Program-made: the position numbers and the translations under genes
In this document: positions 49,101 through 56,266 of the stretch, one piece after another
How the letters are laid out: each line of letters begins with the position of its first letter
Position numbering within the stretch: the first letter of the stretch is position 1
The notes under the pieces: generated by a model
Databases searched by the model: none
What the model saw: the letters and a program-made list of their open reading frames with translations, nothing else
What the model was told of the DNA's origin: nothing
Origin: CAYUVH01 sp964448135
Lineage (GTDB): Bacteria > Verrucomicrobiota > Verrucomicrobiia > Limisphaerales > UBA8199
Direction of reading: 5' to 3'
Assembly: GCA_964448135.1 (NCBI GenBank)
Contig: CAYUVH010000059.1
Span: 62,001 to 126,000 of the forward strand
Length of the DNA stretch: 64,000 nucleotides

Positions 49101-49549
49101 AGCTGCAGGAGGCACTGGTGGGATTGAACGTACGGCAGGCGACGGCGTCCGGCGAATCCGGCGCGCTGGGCGGCAAGCTGCGGGATCTGCGGAACAAGAA
49201 GGAGGTTTCCTACACCCAACAGGACGCCAAGGACATGCTGGATCGCAACACCGCCGATGACAACGCGGCTTCAATGCGACTGGCGGAACGTTTGATTCAA
49301 CAACAGGACGCGGCGGTGAGCAGCGCGACGGCGATCCGGGCGAACCTGCCCGAACACGGACGCGTGCTTACTTTCAAACGAGCGGTGGTGGTGGATTCAT
49401 GGGCGGACCTGAAACTGCAACTCAAGACGGCAGCGTCCGTGGCGGCGTCGCTCGGGGTGCGGATTCTGATCCTGGTGGCGGCGGTCTTGGTGTTCGAGGC
49501 GCTGATTTGGGCGACAAGGTCGTTTCGGAAGCGGAGCGCGAGGGCGTAA
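43112..49549 (+). CDS. 2145-residue two-half membrane protein of unknown function
   Basis: ATG 43112 (MKTFIKLVFAGFLAMAFNGC) gives a signal, possibly a lipoprotein one (the FNGC box is weak). A GTG at 42902, one base after the upstream stop, is in frame and less likely. The first half (25-860) is beta-rich and exported. A central membrane block follows at about 863-1066 with four hydrophobic stretches (HLLLIVLVLLAAAVLLWRW; LLGFAALIISAIALANL; ALFAIVALALGWMAQ; VFLGLFAVFVVAYVVV). It ends in a signal-peptide-like ATALIIGGLLWQLCAATSEA that opens the second beta-rich half (1066-2100). A last helix near 2110-2135 (VRILILVAAVLVFEALIWAT) precedes a basic tail. No enzyme motif is seen. It is probably one operon with the VWA gene. 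Confidence 0.78.
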   Translation: MKTFIKLVFAGFLAMAFNGCAATTPAPRTVAVLENARLIGELSEGNGAFTLTGTARVSDSKGGSLELLSGAVAVTEIGEHAKWKLNAEGNKFVAVFERAGSYPIKIKFQATVKQLEGWQSVDFHVAPSALSRIVLQGLGPDTKFEFPRAARPERSGTEFLSYVPSDGMVNLAWKESQPQAEGKLFYSAEMLSQISVAPGLMRQTAIFDFRIMQGDLSKLRLRLLGEGEVTRVQGEQVLAWNVEPGTDAKERWLVVQFNQAQKTQFGLLVQMQTPLGAFPQTTDAVRLQPDGATRFAGYVRIVNDGAVRLEVAQARGLSQISPEQFPETDATRATLAVAGSQRFAYRFSDANYALRVQADQILPELTVSEVLTYRLGENELSADAEIELDVREAPLRELVLRVPKGYAVARLTASGLTDYFLRDPEDQPDAELRLVYGQPVTGRQLVQLRLERNKPLAEASWVLPRVEVARAKSTRGHIGIAADAGFRLTPERVHALTEIATAFFPRKVPGLQTAFRLNDPAWQATAKVERLPQTVQADALHLFSIGEGVAYGSSLINYTISGAPVSVFRIELADEYFNVEFTGKDIRSWQKKDGVYLVQLHTPVSGSYALLATYERPFKSQGETLTFAGARPLDAQTEQGHTLVVSAYQFQVTPKDISPGLLALEPAEVPSDYRLFFDAPILAAYRYAARPFNLKLELSPLAQGDSLNQVVDRASIVTHISKEGQMITDARYFLKNRGNPHFGLILPPETALWSVRVNGATVVPVIAMQTNLIPLPQQADPNAVITLDVKLAARSKNPGSVSIAAPAVSAPVMLTEWKLEPDTGQRLAYSGGSLTPVAGVPDVSGFAQLARACKGDSSNQARHLLLIVLVLLAAAVLLWRWGGGEGSTRFASRHVIGTLLGFAALIISAIALANLASLLDLQREFVPNNVTFLAPVQQAGNSLTTTVLNQADESSAFGSVRRAWPALFAIVALALGWMAQSSLARTVLRMIGWGLAAWAALRCPNGAVVFLGLFAVFVVAYVVVPALRRIVQVSRSAGASAPAATALIIGGLLWQLCAATSEAAEPKAAQPVKPTPTAKFVPTPDKPPQAESIIEEIRVEDGYAMGKANIHWIAEKGEALPLLFEPAVLTGIQYPSNSLDFISAPPGTRTVQQLLARKAGTFDVEVRYQIPVLKRAADSAITLPIPAGLVHRLDLTVNGLDVDVVSPQAASVRRELSGSNTVANLVFVPSTDISVAWKPRSRDVKREKAVFYADLTQLYVPAAGVIEGLHYVSIRPAQGELAELTLDVPAGATITDVLDATTGDDKRRKGPLVSLWRFDPDARKLRVTLNPPQSRPFALWVKSQVPAGTLPFSQSVGLLSVAGTAGQIGLLGVATGNEVQLDTITGEGISAINLEDFPAGLVNALQMPGLAVRRAFRYADPKALVALKASAVEPDVRVDTQDTLSLGEDRTVLASEATVNITRAGIFRLSFVMPAGFEVEAISGSALSHWTESRTDAGKVITLNLTGKTEGQQKLSISLAGPGVKATQGWTVPQIVLREASKQRGTLLLVPEQGMRLQVATREGATQLDPQQSGIRQKGVLAFRILQTPWTLTLDLERVDAWVQVTSLQHATVNEAQIKVAANLQYQIENTGLKALHVYLPTNAESVRFQGEQVADFLQVAGAVTNGLQEWEIKLHRRMIGTYLLQASYQVTMPDRAAEAHLRGVEAADVNLQRGFVTIVSSGRLQLRVDQVPAALQPTEWQSIPRALRQDISAASANFTYRLVEPAFDLPVKLERFEPAPLLAARVTSVNFSSVISDDGVMLTQVQLEMQPGDKRLLEMTLPANASFWFAFVNRNGVWPWRKGQENILIPLEQSSHDGKPIQVEIFYSCQLGKPGKQPLDLELLAPKFDLPLENLTWRVAVNEKWKVPHWAGSFQLAREDVVPQSSVEDATMYLKNEADNQQLRTREAEALMTAANSAIARGEPQQARRAFQAAYGLSTHDAAFNEDARVQLHNIKLQEALVGLNVRQATASGESGALGGKLRDLRNKKEVSYTQQDAKDMLDRNTADDNAASMRLAERLIQQQDAAVSSATAIRANLPEHGRVLTFKRAVVVDSWADLKLQLKTAASVAASLGVRILILVAAVLVFEALIWATRSFRKRSARA

Positions 49550-49572
49550 CAGCGACACGGGACTCGTACGAA

Positions 49573-50127
49573 TCATTTGATGAGCGCCAGCACTTGTTTG
49601 AATTCTTCGGTGCCGGCCCGGCCGAGGAGCTCGAAGAGGACCATTTCGACCGAGACAATTTCGGCTCCGGCGTTACGCATTCGTTCCAATCCGATCCGGT
49701 GATTGGCTTCGGTGCGGGAAGAGACGGCGTCGGATACAACCCAGACACGGAAGCCCTCGTCCAACAAATCGAGCGCGGTTTGCGAGACGCAGACGTGCGA
49801 TTCGATGCCGCATAGAACCACATCCTGCTTCTCGCGCTTTCGCAAGTTGTCGAGGAATCCATCCGCGCCGCAGGCGCTGAACGCCATCTTTTCGATGGCG
49901 GCGAAGTGGCGGATGGCGGCCACAATTTTGGGGTCGGTGTCGCCGAGGCCGCGTTTATATTGTTCGGTCACCAGGACAGGGAGGCCCAGGATCCCGGCCG
50001 CTTTACAAAGCGTCGCGCAGTTGCGGACCACGCGCTCGGGTTCCTGCATGGCAGGGAGCAGTTTGGCCTGGACGTCAATTACCGCCAGAGCGGCGGCGTT
50101 CCGCCGGATTCGTCTGGGGATACTCAT
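49573..50127 (-). CDS. isochorismatase-family cysteine hydrolase
   Basis: A 184-aa protein with the isochorismatase-like fold. The catalytic triad is D18 (ALAVIDVQAKLLPAM), K80 (AAIEKMAFSACG) and C113 (CGIESHVCVSQTALDLL). The EAQ-type loop YKRGLGDTDPKI and the GIESHVCV motif match the YcaC-like group. The substrate cannot be told. The start ATG 50127 overlaps the PolX stop (ATGA at 50124-50127), so the two are co-translated. Confidence 0.88.
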   Translation of the reverse strand: MSIPRRIRRNAAALAVIDVQAKLLPAMQEPERVVRNCATLCKAAGILGLPVLVTEQYKRGLGDTDPKIVAAIRHFAAIEKMAFSACGADGFLDNLRKREKQDVVLCGIESHVCVSQTALDLLDEGFRVWVVSDAVSSRTEANHRIGLERMRNAGAEIVSVEMVLFELLGRAGTEEFKQVLALIK

Positions 50128-51881
50128 GCCTTTGCCCTCTTCTTAGCCAACTCTTTCATCAGGTCTTTGTACGGGAGCGTGTTGATTACGTCGGCTTTGG
50201 TGAGGCCGGCTTTGCGAGCGATACCGGCGCCGAGGCGCAGAAAACCGGCGTGCTCGATACGATGGGCGTCGCAGTTGATGACGCATTTGACGCCCTGCTC
50301 TTTCGCGAACGGCCACAGGCGCCAATCCATGTCGAAGCGGCGCGGGCTGGCGTTGAGTTCGATCCAGGTGCCGGTTTTGGCGCAAGCTTCGATCACAGCG
50401 CGCTGATCCACGGCGTAGGGCTCGCGATCGAGCAGGAGTCGGCCAGTGAGATGGCCGAGGATGTGGACGTACGGGTTCTCCGCGGCGCCGACGAGGCGTT
50501 TGGTGGTTTCAGCTTCGGATTGCGTGAAGCTTTGGTGAATGCTGGCGATCACGACGTCGAGCTCGGCGAGGACTTCGTCGGGAAAATCCAGTTTGCCATC
50601 TTTGAGAATGTCGACTTCGGTGCCGATCAACAGACGGAACTCGTGGCCTTCGGCGGCGAGTTGTTCGTTGAGCGCGCGGACCTCCTTGATTTCGTCGTGG
50701 AGGCGCTTGGCATCGAGGCCGTTGGCCTGAAAGGAGGATTTGGAATGATCGGTCACGCCCCAATAGGACAGGCCGAGTTCGCGCATGGATTTGGCGATGT
50801 CCGCAGTGGTCTGGTGGCCATCGCTCCAGGTGGAGTGATTGTGCAGCGAGCCTTTGAGATCGGTCCATTCGATGAGGCGCGGGAGCGGGCCTTTCTCGGC
50901 GAGGATGAATTCGCCGTGGTCCTCGCGCATTTCGGGCGGGACGTAGTGGAGGCCAAGCTTCTCGAAGACTTCCTCCTCGGTATTGCACTTTACCAATAGC
51001 TCGGGATCGCGGGTCTCGGTCTTCGAATGAAACAGGCCGTATTCGTTCAGGCGGAGGCCACGGTCAATGGCGCGCTGGCGCATGACGATGTTGTGCTCCT
51101 TGCCGCCGGTGAAATACAAAAGCGCGAAGGGAAATTCGGCGTCGCTGACCACGCGCAGATCGGATTGAATACCGCGTTCAAGCAGGACGCTGGCTTTGGT
51201 TTCGCCTTTGGCGATCACCTGGATGACGCCCGGCAATTGGACGAAAAAATCCAGCACGCGCTGCGGATGTTTTGAGGAGGCCAGCAGGTCCACGTCGCCG
51301 ATGATTTCACGGTGGCGGCGCAGGCTCCCGGCGCCGCTGGTCCGGATCACGTCGGGGTGGGTCCGGAGGGCTTCGAGCAGTGACTCGGCGAGGGGGATCG
51401 CCCGGCTGATAAGGTGCTTGCTGGCGTAATTGCGGCGGCGGGTGATGCCGTTGAGGATATTGGTCTGTGTTTTCTCGCCGAAGCCTTTCAGGCCGGCGAT
51501 GCGGCCTTCTTTGCAGGCGGCTTCGAGTTTTTCGACGGTGTCGAGTTTCAGCTCATCGTGAAGAACTTTGATTTTCTTGGGACCGAGGCCGGGAATTTCC
51601 AGCATGGCGAGAAGGCCGGGCGGGGTTTCGGCCTTCAGTTCGTCGTAATATTCGAGGCGGCCCTTGGTGATGAGCTCGACGATTTTCTTGGCGATGGATT
51701 CACCGATTCCTTTGACTTCGCTGAGGCGGTTTTCGGCGATGAGTTTATCCAGCGGCTCGGCCAGGGTCTCCAGCGCGCGGGCGGCAGTTTGATAGGCGCG
51801 GGTTTTGAACGGGTTTTCGCCCTTCAATTCCAAGAGCGTCCCGATTTGTATCAGAATGTCGGCGACCTTGTCCTTATCCAT
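50124..51881 (-). CDS. polX: PolX-type DNA polymerase/3'-5' exonuclease with PHP domain
   Basis: The 585-aa protein has helix-hairpin-helix elements (LSEVKGIGESIAKKIVELI; LEIPGLGPKKIKVLH; IAGLKGFGEKTQTNI), then the family-X palm with GAGSLRRHREIIGDVDLL (metal-binding D196 and D198). The C-terminal PHP domain has H347-N-H349 (LKGSLHNHSTWSDGH) and later HILGHLTGRLL and VINCDAHRIEH. PolX in bacteria does gap-filling in base excision repair, and the PHP domain supplies 3'-5' exonuclease activity. All key residues seen are intact. The isochorismatase gene overlaps its stop. Confidence 0.93.
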   Translation of the reverse strand: MDKDKVADILIQIGTLLELKGENPFKTRAYQTAARALETLAEPLDKLIAENRLSEVKGIGESIAKKIVELITKGRLEYYDELKAETPPGLLAMLEIPGLGPKKIKVLHDELKLDTVEKLEAACKEGRIAGLKGFGEKTQTNILNGITRRRNYASKHLISRAIPLAESLLEALRTHPDVIRTSGAGSLRRHREIIGDVDLLASSKHPQRVLDFFVQLPGVIQVIAKGETKASVLLERGIQSDLRVVSDAEFPFALLYFTGGKEHNIVMRQRAIDRGLRLNEYGLFHSKTETRDPELLVKCNTEEEVFEKLGLHYVPPEMREDHGEFILAEKGPLPRLIEWTDLKGSLHNHSTWSDGHQTTADIAKSMRELGLSYWGVTDHSKSSFQANGLDAKRLHDEIKEVRALNEQLAAEGHEFRLLIGTEVDILKDGKLDFPDEVLAELDVVIASIHQSFTQSEAETTKRLVGAAENPYVHILGHLTGRLLLDREPYAVDQRAVIEACAKTGTWIELNASPRRFDMDWRLWPFAKEQGVKCVINCDAHRIEHAGFLRLGAGIARKAGLTKADVINTLPYKDLMKELAKKRAKA

Positions 51882-52924
51882 ACTTCAGTTTAGGCCGTGG
51901 CGCGGATGAATCCAAGCACGAGGAACAGTGCACAAAGGCCTGGAGTACAAGATGAAACAGCCTTGTCGAAATGGCAGGAAATGGGGAGGCGATCTGGGTT
52001 TGCCCGGCGGCTGCTGGCCTTCGGACGTGGCTGCGGACAGGAATGTCCGCGCTCCGAGGCCGTCCGGAGATGCGCCGGAGGGCGTAGGCAACACAGGACT
52101 TGGAATGGGCCCCCTAATTTTTGGGTCGTTTTAGGTTTAACGAGGTTTGACAGCGGGGGTTTTTGGGCTGACCACAGCCCGGACGGCGTGGCGACAAGGG
52201 GTGGACAGTGCGTGGTCAGAGCATTGACGATGGTCTGCAAAGGCATGACAGTCGAGACGGAACACGAGACGTCCGCGCCATGGGTAGGACATGCCGCCGC
52301 ACGTCGGATAGCGGACGACCAGCAGGTCGTCCCTACCGGTCAAAAGCGATCCGCGGCCGAGGGCGTCGTGAAAACATTGAAGAGGTTGTTTCTTTGGCGT
52401 GTTTAGGCGTTTTTTGATGTTTTTTCGTGTTGTTTGAGTGTGGTTTAGATGTTGTGTGGTTTAGATGTTTTTTGGAGGTTATGGCGCTTGCGAAGCGACT
52501 GTCCGTGACGCTGGCATAGACAGCTTCGCGGAAACGTGTGACTGGTTGCGTGGGGCGCAAAGGGCCACCTGGTCATGCCGAGTTCATGTTGTTTTCATCC
52601 TCCTCCGCCAAGCTTCCGCCGTCTCAAGACTTTGGCGGACCGATCCTCCGTTGGTGAATGAACATCATCATTCACACGGAGGCAGTTTAGCAGAAAGCGG
52701 GGGAAAATAAACTCCAAAAACAGAAGGAAATGAGGCTTGGAAATGACGGAGAGGCGGCACGGAGCGAGGGGACGGGGCCGAATTTCAGATTTGAAATTTG
52801 AAAGGAAAGGAAGTGCGAGGAAGCCAAAGCAGGGCGCTGCTCCTGGCTTGAGAAACCTCGAATGGTGGAACGAATCCGTTCCGCCCTGCGGGCGGGGTTT
52901 TCGCTGCGCGAAAACCAACACGGC
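51882..52924. other. 1-kb non-coding gap with several repeat families
   Basis: No convincing gene. From left to right: GCGGACAGGAATGTCCGCGC hairpin (52034-52053); GGACGACCAGCAGGTCGTCC near 52313-52332; a G/T-rich stretch (52380-52480) in which GTGGTTTAGATGTT is repeated twice and TTTTTTGATG, TTTTTTCGTG and TTTTTTGG alternate; and CTTCCGCCGTCTCAAGACTTTGGCGGACC (in two parts, 52613-52641), an imperfect hairpin. Open frames across the area lack coding bias. Confidence 0.65.
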
Positions 52925-54097
52925 TTAGTTTTTGAGGAACTGGGTGAGCTCGGGGTTTTTGGCGCGTTCGGCGGCTTTGGTCAGGATGGCGCGGGCTTCT
53001 CCGGAGGGGTCAAATTTCAGGATCTGGCCGGCCAGCTCTTTTGCCTTTTGGTTTTGCTTAAGGCCGGCTTCGGCTTCGAAGTAATGCGCGCCGTCGTTGA
53101 CGGTGTAGAGGCGCAGGCCGCTTTCCATCTGTTTGCGCATGGGGCTGTCCTGGGCGAGACGGCCCATCGTGGTGTTAAAGCGCTCCACGGATTGCTTGAA
53201 AGCGGCAACGGGATCTTTGCCCTGGAGGACGTCGGAGTAGCGTCGGGCATTCAAAAACTGTTCCGTGAGCTGGGGTTGAACGCGTTCGCGGGCCTGGCTG
53301 CCGGCGGGGAGTTTATCGTAAATCTCCAGGTTCTTCTTTTCCTCTCCGAGCGCGCGATTGAGGGCGAAGAGCTCGCCCACCGCTTCAGCGTCCGGAGAAC
53401 CGGAAGTCACCTTCACCAGGCAGGCGTCACGGCGGGTTTCCAATTCCTTTTTTGCCGGCGGATAGGCCTGAGCCAGGCTCTTGATGTAGTTCATCAGGAA
53501 ACTGGCACGGACTCCGGCAAACGCCGGATTGGCCTGGACGCCATGATCGTAGCACCACAGATATTCCGCGAGGGCCTCGGCATTCATGCGTTTCTGCGCG
53601 AGGGCCATGGCGTATTGCATCCGGCCACTGGGGTTGTTGGTGCCGTCGGCCAGCATTTTTTCCCGAGCCCGGGTAACCGAGTCCTTGCCGGCCATCGTGG
53701 AGTCGAAATCGGCGATGAAGGCCTTGGGATCTTTGTAGCCTACGAGGCGATCGATTTCGGTGCCGTCGGCTTTGAGCAACAGAACGGTGGGGTAAGCCTC
53801 GATGTGGTATTGCTTCGCGAGGTTGGTTTGCTTTTCCGCGTCGAGCTTCAAGGCGATGGCTTTCTGCTTCACCAATTCGATCACGGCGGCGTCGGACCAG
53901 GTGTTTTTATCGAGCATTTTGCAGGGCCCGCACCAGGTGGTGTAGAAATCGATGAGGAGGATTTTGTTGGCGGCGGCGGCTTCCTTGGAGGCGGCTTCGA
54001 AACTGAGATTGGAAAACATTTCCGCGCCGAAAGCCGGCAGGGTGAAGGCCAGACAGGCGGTGAGGGAAATGGTTTTTATGGTGGTGGTGGTTTTCAT
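52925..54097 (-). CDS. exported thioredoxin-fold protein with helical repeat C-terminus
   Basis: The 390-aa protein has a signal peptide (MKTTTTIKTISLTACLAFTL, cleavage after AFG-A near 25). A thioredoxin domain follows with the active site FYTTWCGPCK (C56, C59) and the cis-Pro loop EAYPTVLLLKADG. The remaining 230 residues are helical, TPR-like (SGRMQYAMALAQKRMNAEALAEYLW; FAGVRASFLMNYIKSLAQAYP). Function: a periplasmic thiol-disulfide or reductase-coupled protein, inferred from the CGPC motif. It stands alone between gaps; a CCTCC-type ribosome site is not obvious. Confidence 0.88.
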   Translation of the reverse strand: MKTTTTIKTISLTACLAFTLPAFGAEMFSNLSFEAASKEAAAANKILLIDFYTTWCGPCKMLDKNTWSDAAVIELVKQKAIALKLDAEKQTNLAKQYHIEAYPTVLLLKADGTEIDRLVGYKDPKAFIADFDSTMAGKDSVTRAREKMLADGTNNPSGRMQYAMALAQKRMNAEALAEYLWCYDHGVQANPAFAGVRASFLMNYIKSLAQAYPPAKKELETRRDACLVKVTSGSPDAEAVGELFALNRALGEEKKNLEIYDKLPAGSQARERVQPQLTEQFLNARRYSDVLQGKDPVAAFKQSVERFNTTMGRLAQDSPMRKQMESGLRLYTVNDGAHYFEAEAGLKQNQKAKELAGQILKFDPSGEARAILTKAAERAKNPELTQFLKN

Positions 54098-54530
54098 TTT
54101 TGTTTTCTTAATTCCTCCAAGATAAAGGGAACCTATGTCGAACGAAATTCAATGCAGGTGTGGAAATTGAATGAAAAGCGGCAGAGGGCTGCCGCACTCC
54201 AAAACCTGTCGGACGCCGTGCGGGCGTTGTGATTTCGTGGCCATGGCTTTGGTCCGACCAGCGCCCTCACCCCGGCCCTCTCCCATCTGCGGTGTTACAC
54301 AAAATGTGTCCAGACTTGTCCATGAATCACTTCGCTAGAGCGGTTTAATTTATTCTGTGGCCGCCGCACGGGGTTTGGTTGTGCTGAAGAGCCAGTAGTG
54401 ACCGACCGTCGGTTGGGGGATTTTCGCCCGATCCCACGCATTTGGACATTGCTGTGGCCGAGGACGGCCACACTCCGAGCAGAGGGGCTGCCGGCCACAG
54501 TTTTAATGAAATTGCTGTAAGCGCACATTT

Positions 54531-54575
54531 CCATGCTTTTGAACGCGCTGCGGCTTATAAAGCCGCGCTCCGGGA
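54531..54575 (-). repeat. dispersed repeat copy (inverted twin of 20506-20550)
   Basis: It is identical over 45 bases to the reverse complement of 20506-20550, including the GCGGCTTTATAAGCCGC hairpin core. It lies just downstream of the DUF6159 gene. The rest of the gap 54098-54585 holds a truncated CCCTCACCCCGGCCCTCTCC copy (54264-54285) and no gene. Confidence 0.9.
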
Positions 54576-54585
54576 CTTTTTGTGG

Positions 54586-55563
54586 CTAGAAATTCTTCTT
54601 CACCTTCCAGGCCATGTCCATTAATTCCTGGTTGAAGGGTTCGGGCACGGCGCCTTCGACGGCGTATTTGTAAAGGGCACAGCGGTAAACGTGGCCGGCG
54701 ACGCGGGTCACGTAGGAAAGCGCCAACAGGGCAAAGACCCAGATTACGATGCCCACGGCGAAAATCGGGCCGCTTTTGGCCAGGTACGCCACGCCGCCGA
54801 ATAGGGCCAGCGGCAGGAGTGAGCAAAGGAAGAGGACCAGGCTGCCCGCCGAGAGGCCGACATAACCGATCAGGCTTTCGCCCCAGGTGCGCTTAAGGGT
54901 GGTCGCGGAATGTTGCAGGACTTTGACGGGATTGCGGAGATTCTCCTCCTGGATGATCACGGGTATGGCAAAAACCGCGGCAAGGCTCCACGCCAGACCG
55001 ACGAGACTGGCCACGATGCGTCCACCCATGGGCAGGCGCTCTTCGACCAGGCGAATAAGCCAGCCCACCGCACCGGCAAGCAGGGACCACATGAAAATGG
55101 ACGGCAGCCGCGACCACGCCAGGCGGAAGCCGCGCCGGAAGGAAACTCCGCGACCATCCAGCGCGGCAAGGATTTCCCCGTACATGGCGACGTTGAAGAA
55201 CGTGGCGAGAAACATGGAGACGAGGTAGATCGCGAGCAGGACGATCCGGCCGGCGGTGGACTTGATTGATTCACCGAATTCGGATGAGAAGCGGTTGCCA
55301 TGTTTGTGTGAAGCCTGCGCGGCTGCATCCGCCTTTGGCGTTGTGTCACTCTGCTCCAGCGAAACCGAAGGCCGGTTTCCACCCGCCGGATGCCGCGTGC
55401 TCCACAAGACAGCCGGTCCCGCAACCGCCGAGAAAAAAACCAGGGCGATAACCAGGGTCAGGCAGGTGGTGATGAACGGGAAGAGCAGCAATTTGCGGTG
55501 GCTGAACGTCACGGCCACGGACGCTTTGAAGAGCTGCCAACTGCGTTGGAATCGTGTGATCAT
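54586..55563 (-). CDS. DUF6159-family membrane protein
   Basis: A 325-aa protein with about six hydrophobic segments. The N-terminus ITRFQRSWQLFKASVAVTFSHRKLLLFPFITT and the later SRLPSIFMWSLLAGAVGWLIRL, FAIPVIIQEENLRNPVKVLQHSATTLKRTWGESLIGYVGL and YKYAVEGAVPEPFNQELM match DUF6159. The function is unknown; the VIxxE and LKRTWGE motifs are the conserved core. It starts at ATG 55563, overlapping the GntR stop by ATGA (55560-55563), so it is probably the regulated partner of that repressor. Confidence 0.85.
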   Translation of the reverse strand: MITRFQRSWQLFKASVAVTFSHRKLLLFPFITTCLTLVIALVFFSAVAGPAVLWSTRHPAGGNRPSVSLEQSDTTPKADAAAQASHKHGNRFSSEFGESIKSTAGRIVLLAIYLVSMFLATFFNVAMYGEILAALDGRGVSFRRGFRLAWSRLPSIFMWSLLAGAVGWLIRLVEERLPMGGRIVASLVGLAWSLAAVFAIPVIIQEENLRNPVKVLQHSATTLKRTWGESLIGYVGLSAGSLVLFLCSLLPLALFGGVAYLAKSGPIFAVGIVIWVFALLALSYVTRVAGHVYRCALYKYAVEGAVPEPFNQELMDMAWKVKKNF

Positions 55564-55967
55564 ATGGTTGATGGGTTCTTCTCCTTGATGAATGCCAGCA
55601 GTTCACCTTCGCTCAGGCCGTTATTGGCCGCTTCAGTCAACAACCGCTGGTAAATGTCTTTGAGCCGCGCTTTGCGTTCCTTCACTTCGGGGACGGCGGT
55701 GGTGGCGTCCGTGTGAATAAATGATCCACTGCCCCGTTCGCTGACGATGATGCCCTTGAGTTCGAGTTCGCGATAGGCCTTGGCGACGGTATTGGGATTG
55801 ACCTTGAGGTATTCGCTTAGCGAGCGAATGGTGGGGAGTTGGTCGCCGGTCTTGAAATTACCCGTCGCTACCGAGGTGTGGACCTGGTTAATAATTTGTC
55901 GATAAACCGGGATTCCGGATTCGTATTCGACTTTCCAATTGTCTAAATCGCTGCCGTTGAGGGGCAT
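55560..55967 (-). CDS. GntR-family repressor, YtrA subfamily
   Basis: A 135-aa protein. The winged helix is GIPVYRQIINQVHTSVATGNFKTGDQLPTIRSLSEYLKVNPNTVAKAYRELELKGIIVSERGSGSFI, which is the YtrA-type opening. The short C-terminal part is RLKDIYQRLLTEAANNGLSEGELLAFIKEK. YtrA-like repressors usually control the ABC or membrane-protein genes next to them; here that is the DUF6159 gene, overlapped by four bases. An inverted repeat that would cover its own start lies at 55971-56001, so it is probably autoregulated. Confidence 0.92.
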   Translation of the reverse strand: MPLNGSDLDNWKVEYESGIPVYRQIINQVHTSVATGNFKTGDQLPTIRSLSEYLKVNPNTVAKAYRELELKGIIVSERGSGSFIHTDATTAVPEVKERKARLKDIYQRLLTEAANNGLSEGELLAFIKEKNPSTI

Positions 55968-55970
55968 ACG

Positions 55971-56001
55971 TATATTATTTAAATGTTATACTAATAATAT
56001 A
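55971..56001 (-). promoter_or_regulatory. inverted-repeat operator overlapping the gntR start region
   Basis: TATATTATT (55971-55979) and AATAATATA (55993-56001) form a perfect 9-base inverted repeat with a 13-base spacer in an AT-rich island in GC-rich surroundings. It begins 4 bases upstream of the gntR ATG. A -35-like TTGTAC lies at 56005-56010 on the minus strand. The arrangement leaves no room for a Shine-Dalgarno site, so the transcript may be nearly leaderless and the repeat probably overlaps the promoter. Confidence 0.7.
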
Positions 56002-56055
56002 GTACAATGAGGTGGGAGGGTCAAGAGGTTTTTTTGGGGAATGATGGGAAGAATG

Positions 56056-56100
56056 GGACCGGTGAGACCGGTGAGACCGGTGAGACTTGTGGGACGTGTG
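56056..56100. repeat. short tandem repeat (9-base unit GAGACCGGT)
   Basis: GGACCGGTGAGACCGGTGAG then ACCGGTGAGACTTGTGGGAC: three exact ACCGGTGAG units, then decayed ones. The gap 56002-56266 otherwise holds no gene. Confidence 0.75.
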
Positions 56101-56266
56101 AGGAGGACGTGGGGAAGCCGTTGAAACGGCTGGAAGAATTTCCAACTCCTGAGTCTAGCACCGGGCTGAAGCCGCGGTGTTAATGATATTTCGGATACAG
56201 GATCGCCATCGCCGGGCTTCGGAGAGAGATTCGCGGACGCGCGGCAGCGCGTCCCTACCCTGGCCG

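Noticed and set aside
51897..52406. 169-residue frame in the gap after polX
   Set aside because: It crosses two hairpin repeats and has no start context or family resemblance.
52862..54232. 456-residue plus-strand frame opposite the thioredoxin-like gene
   Set aside because: The opposite strand encodes a signal peptide and a CGPC active site; the plus frame is a shadow.
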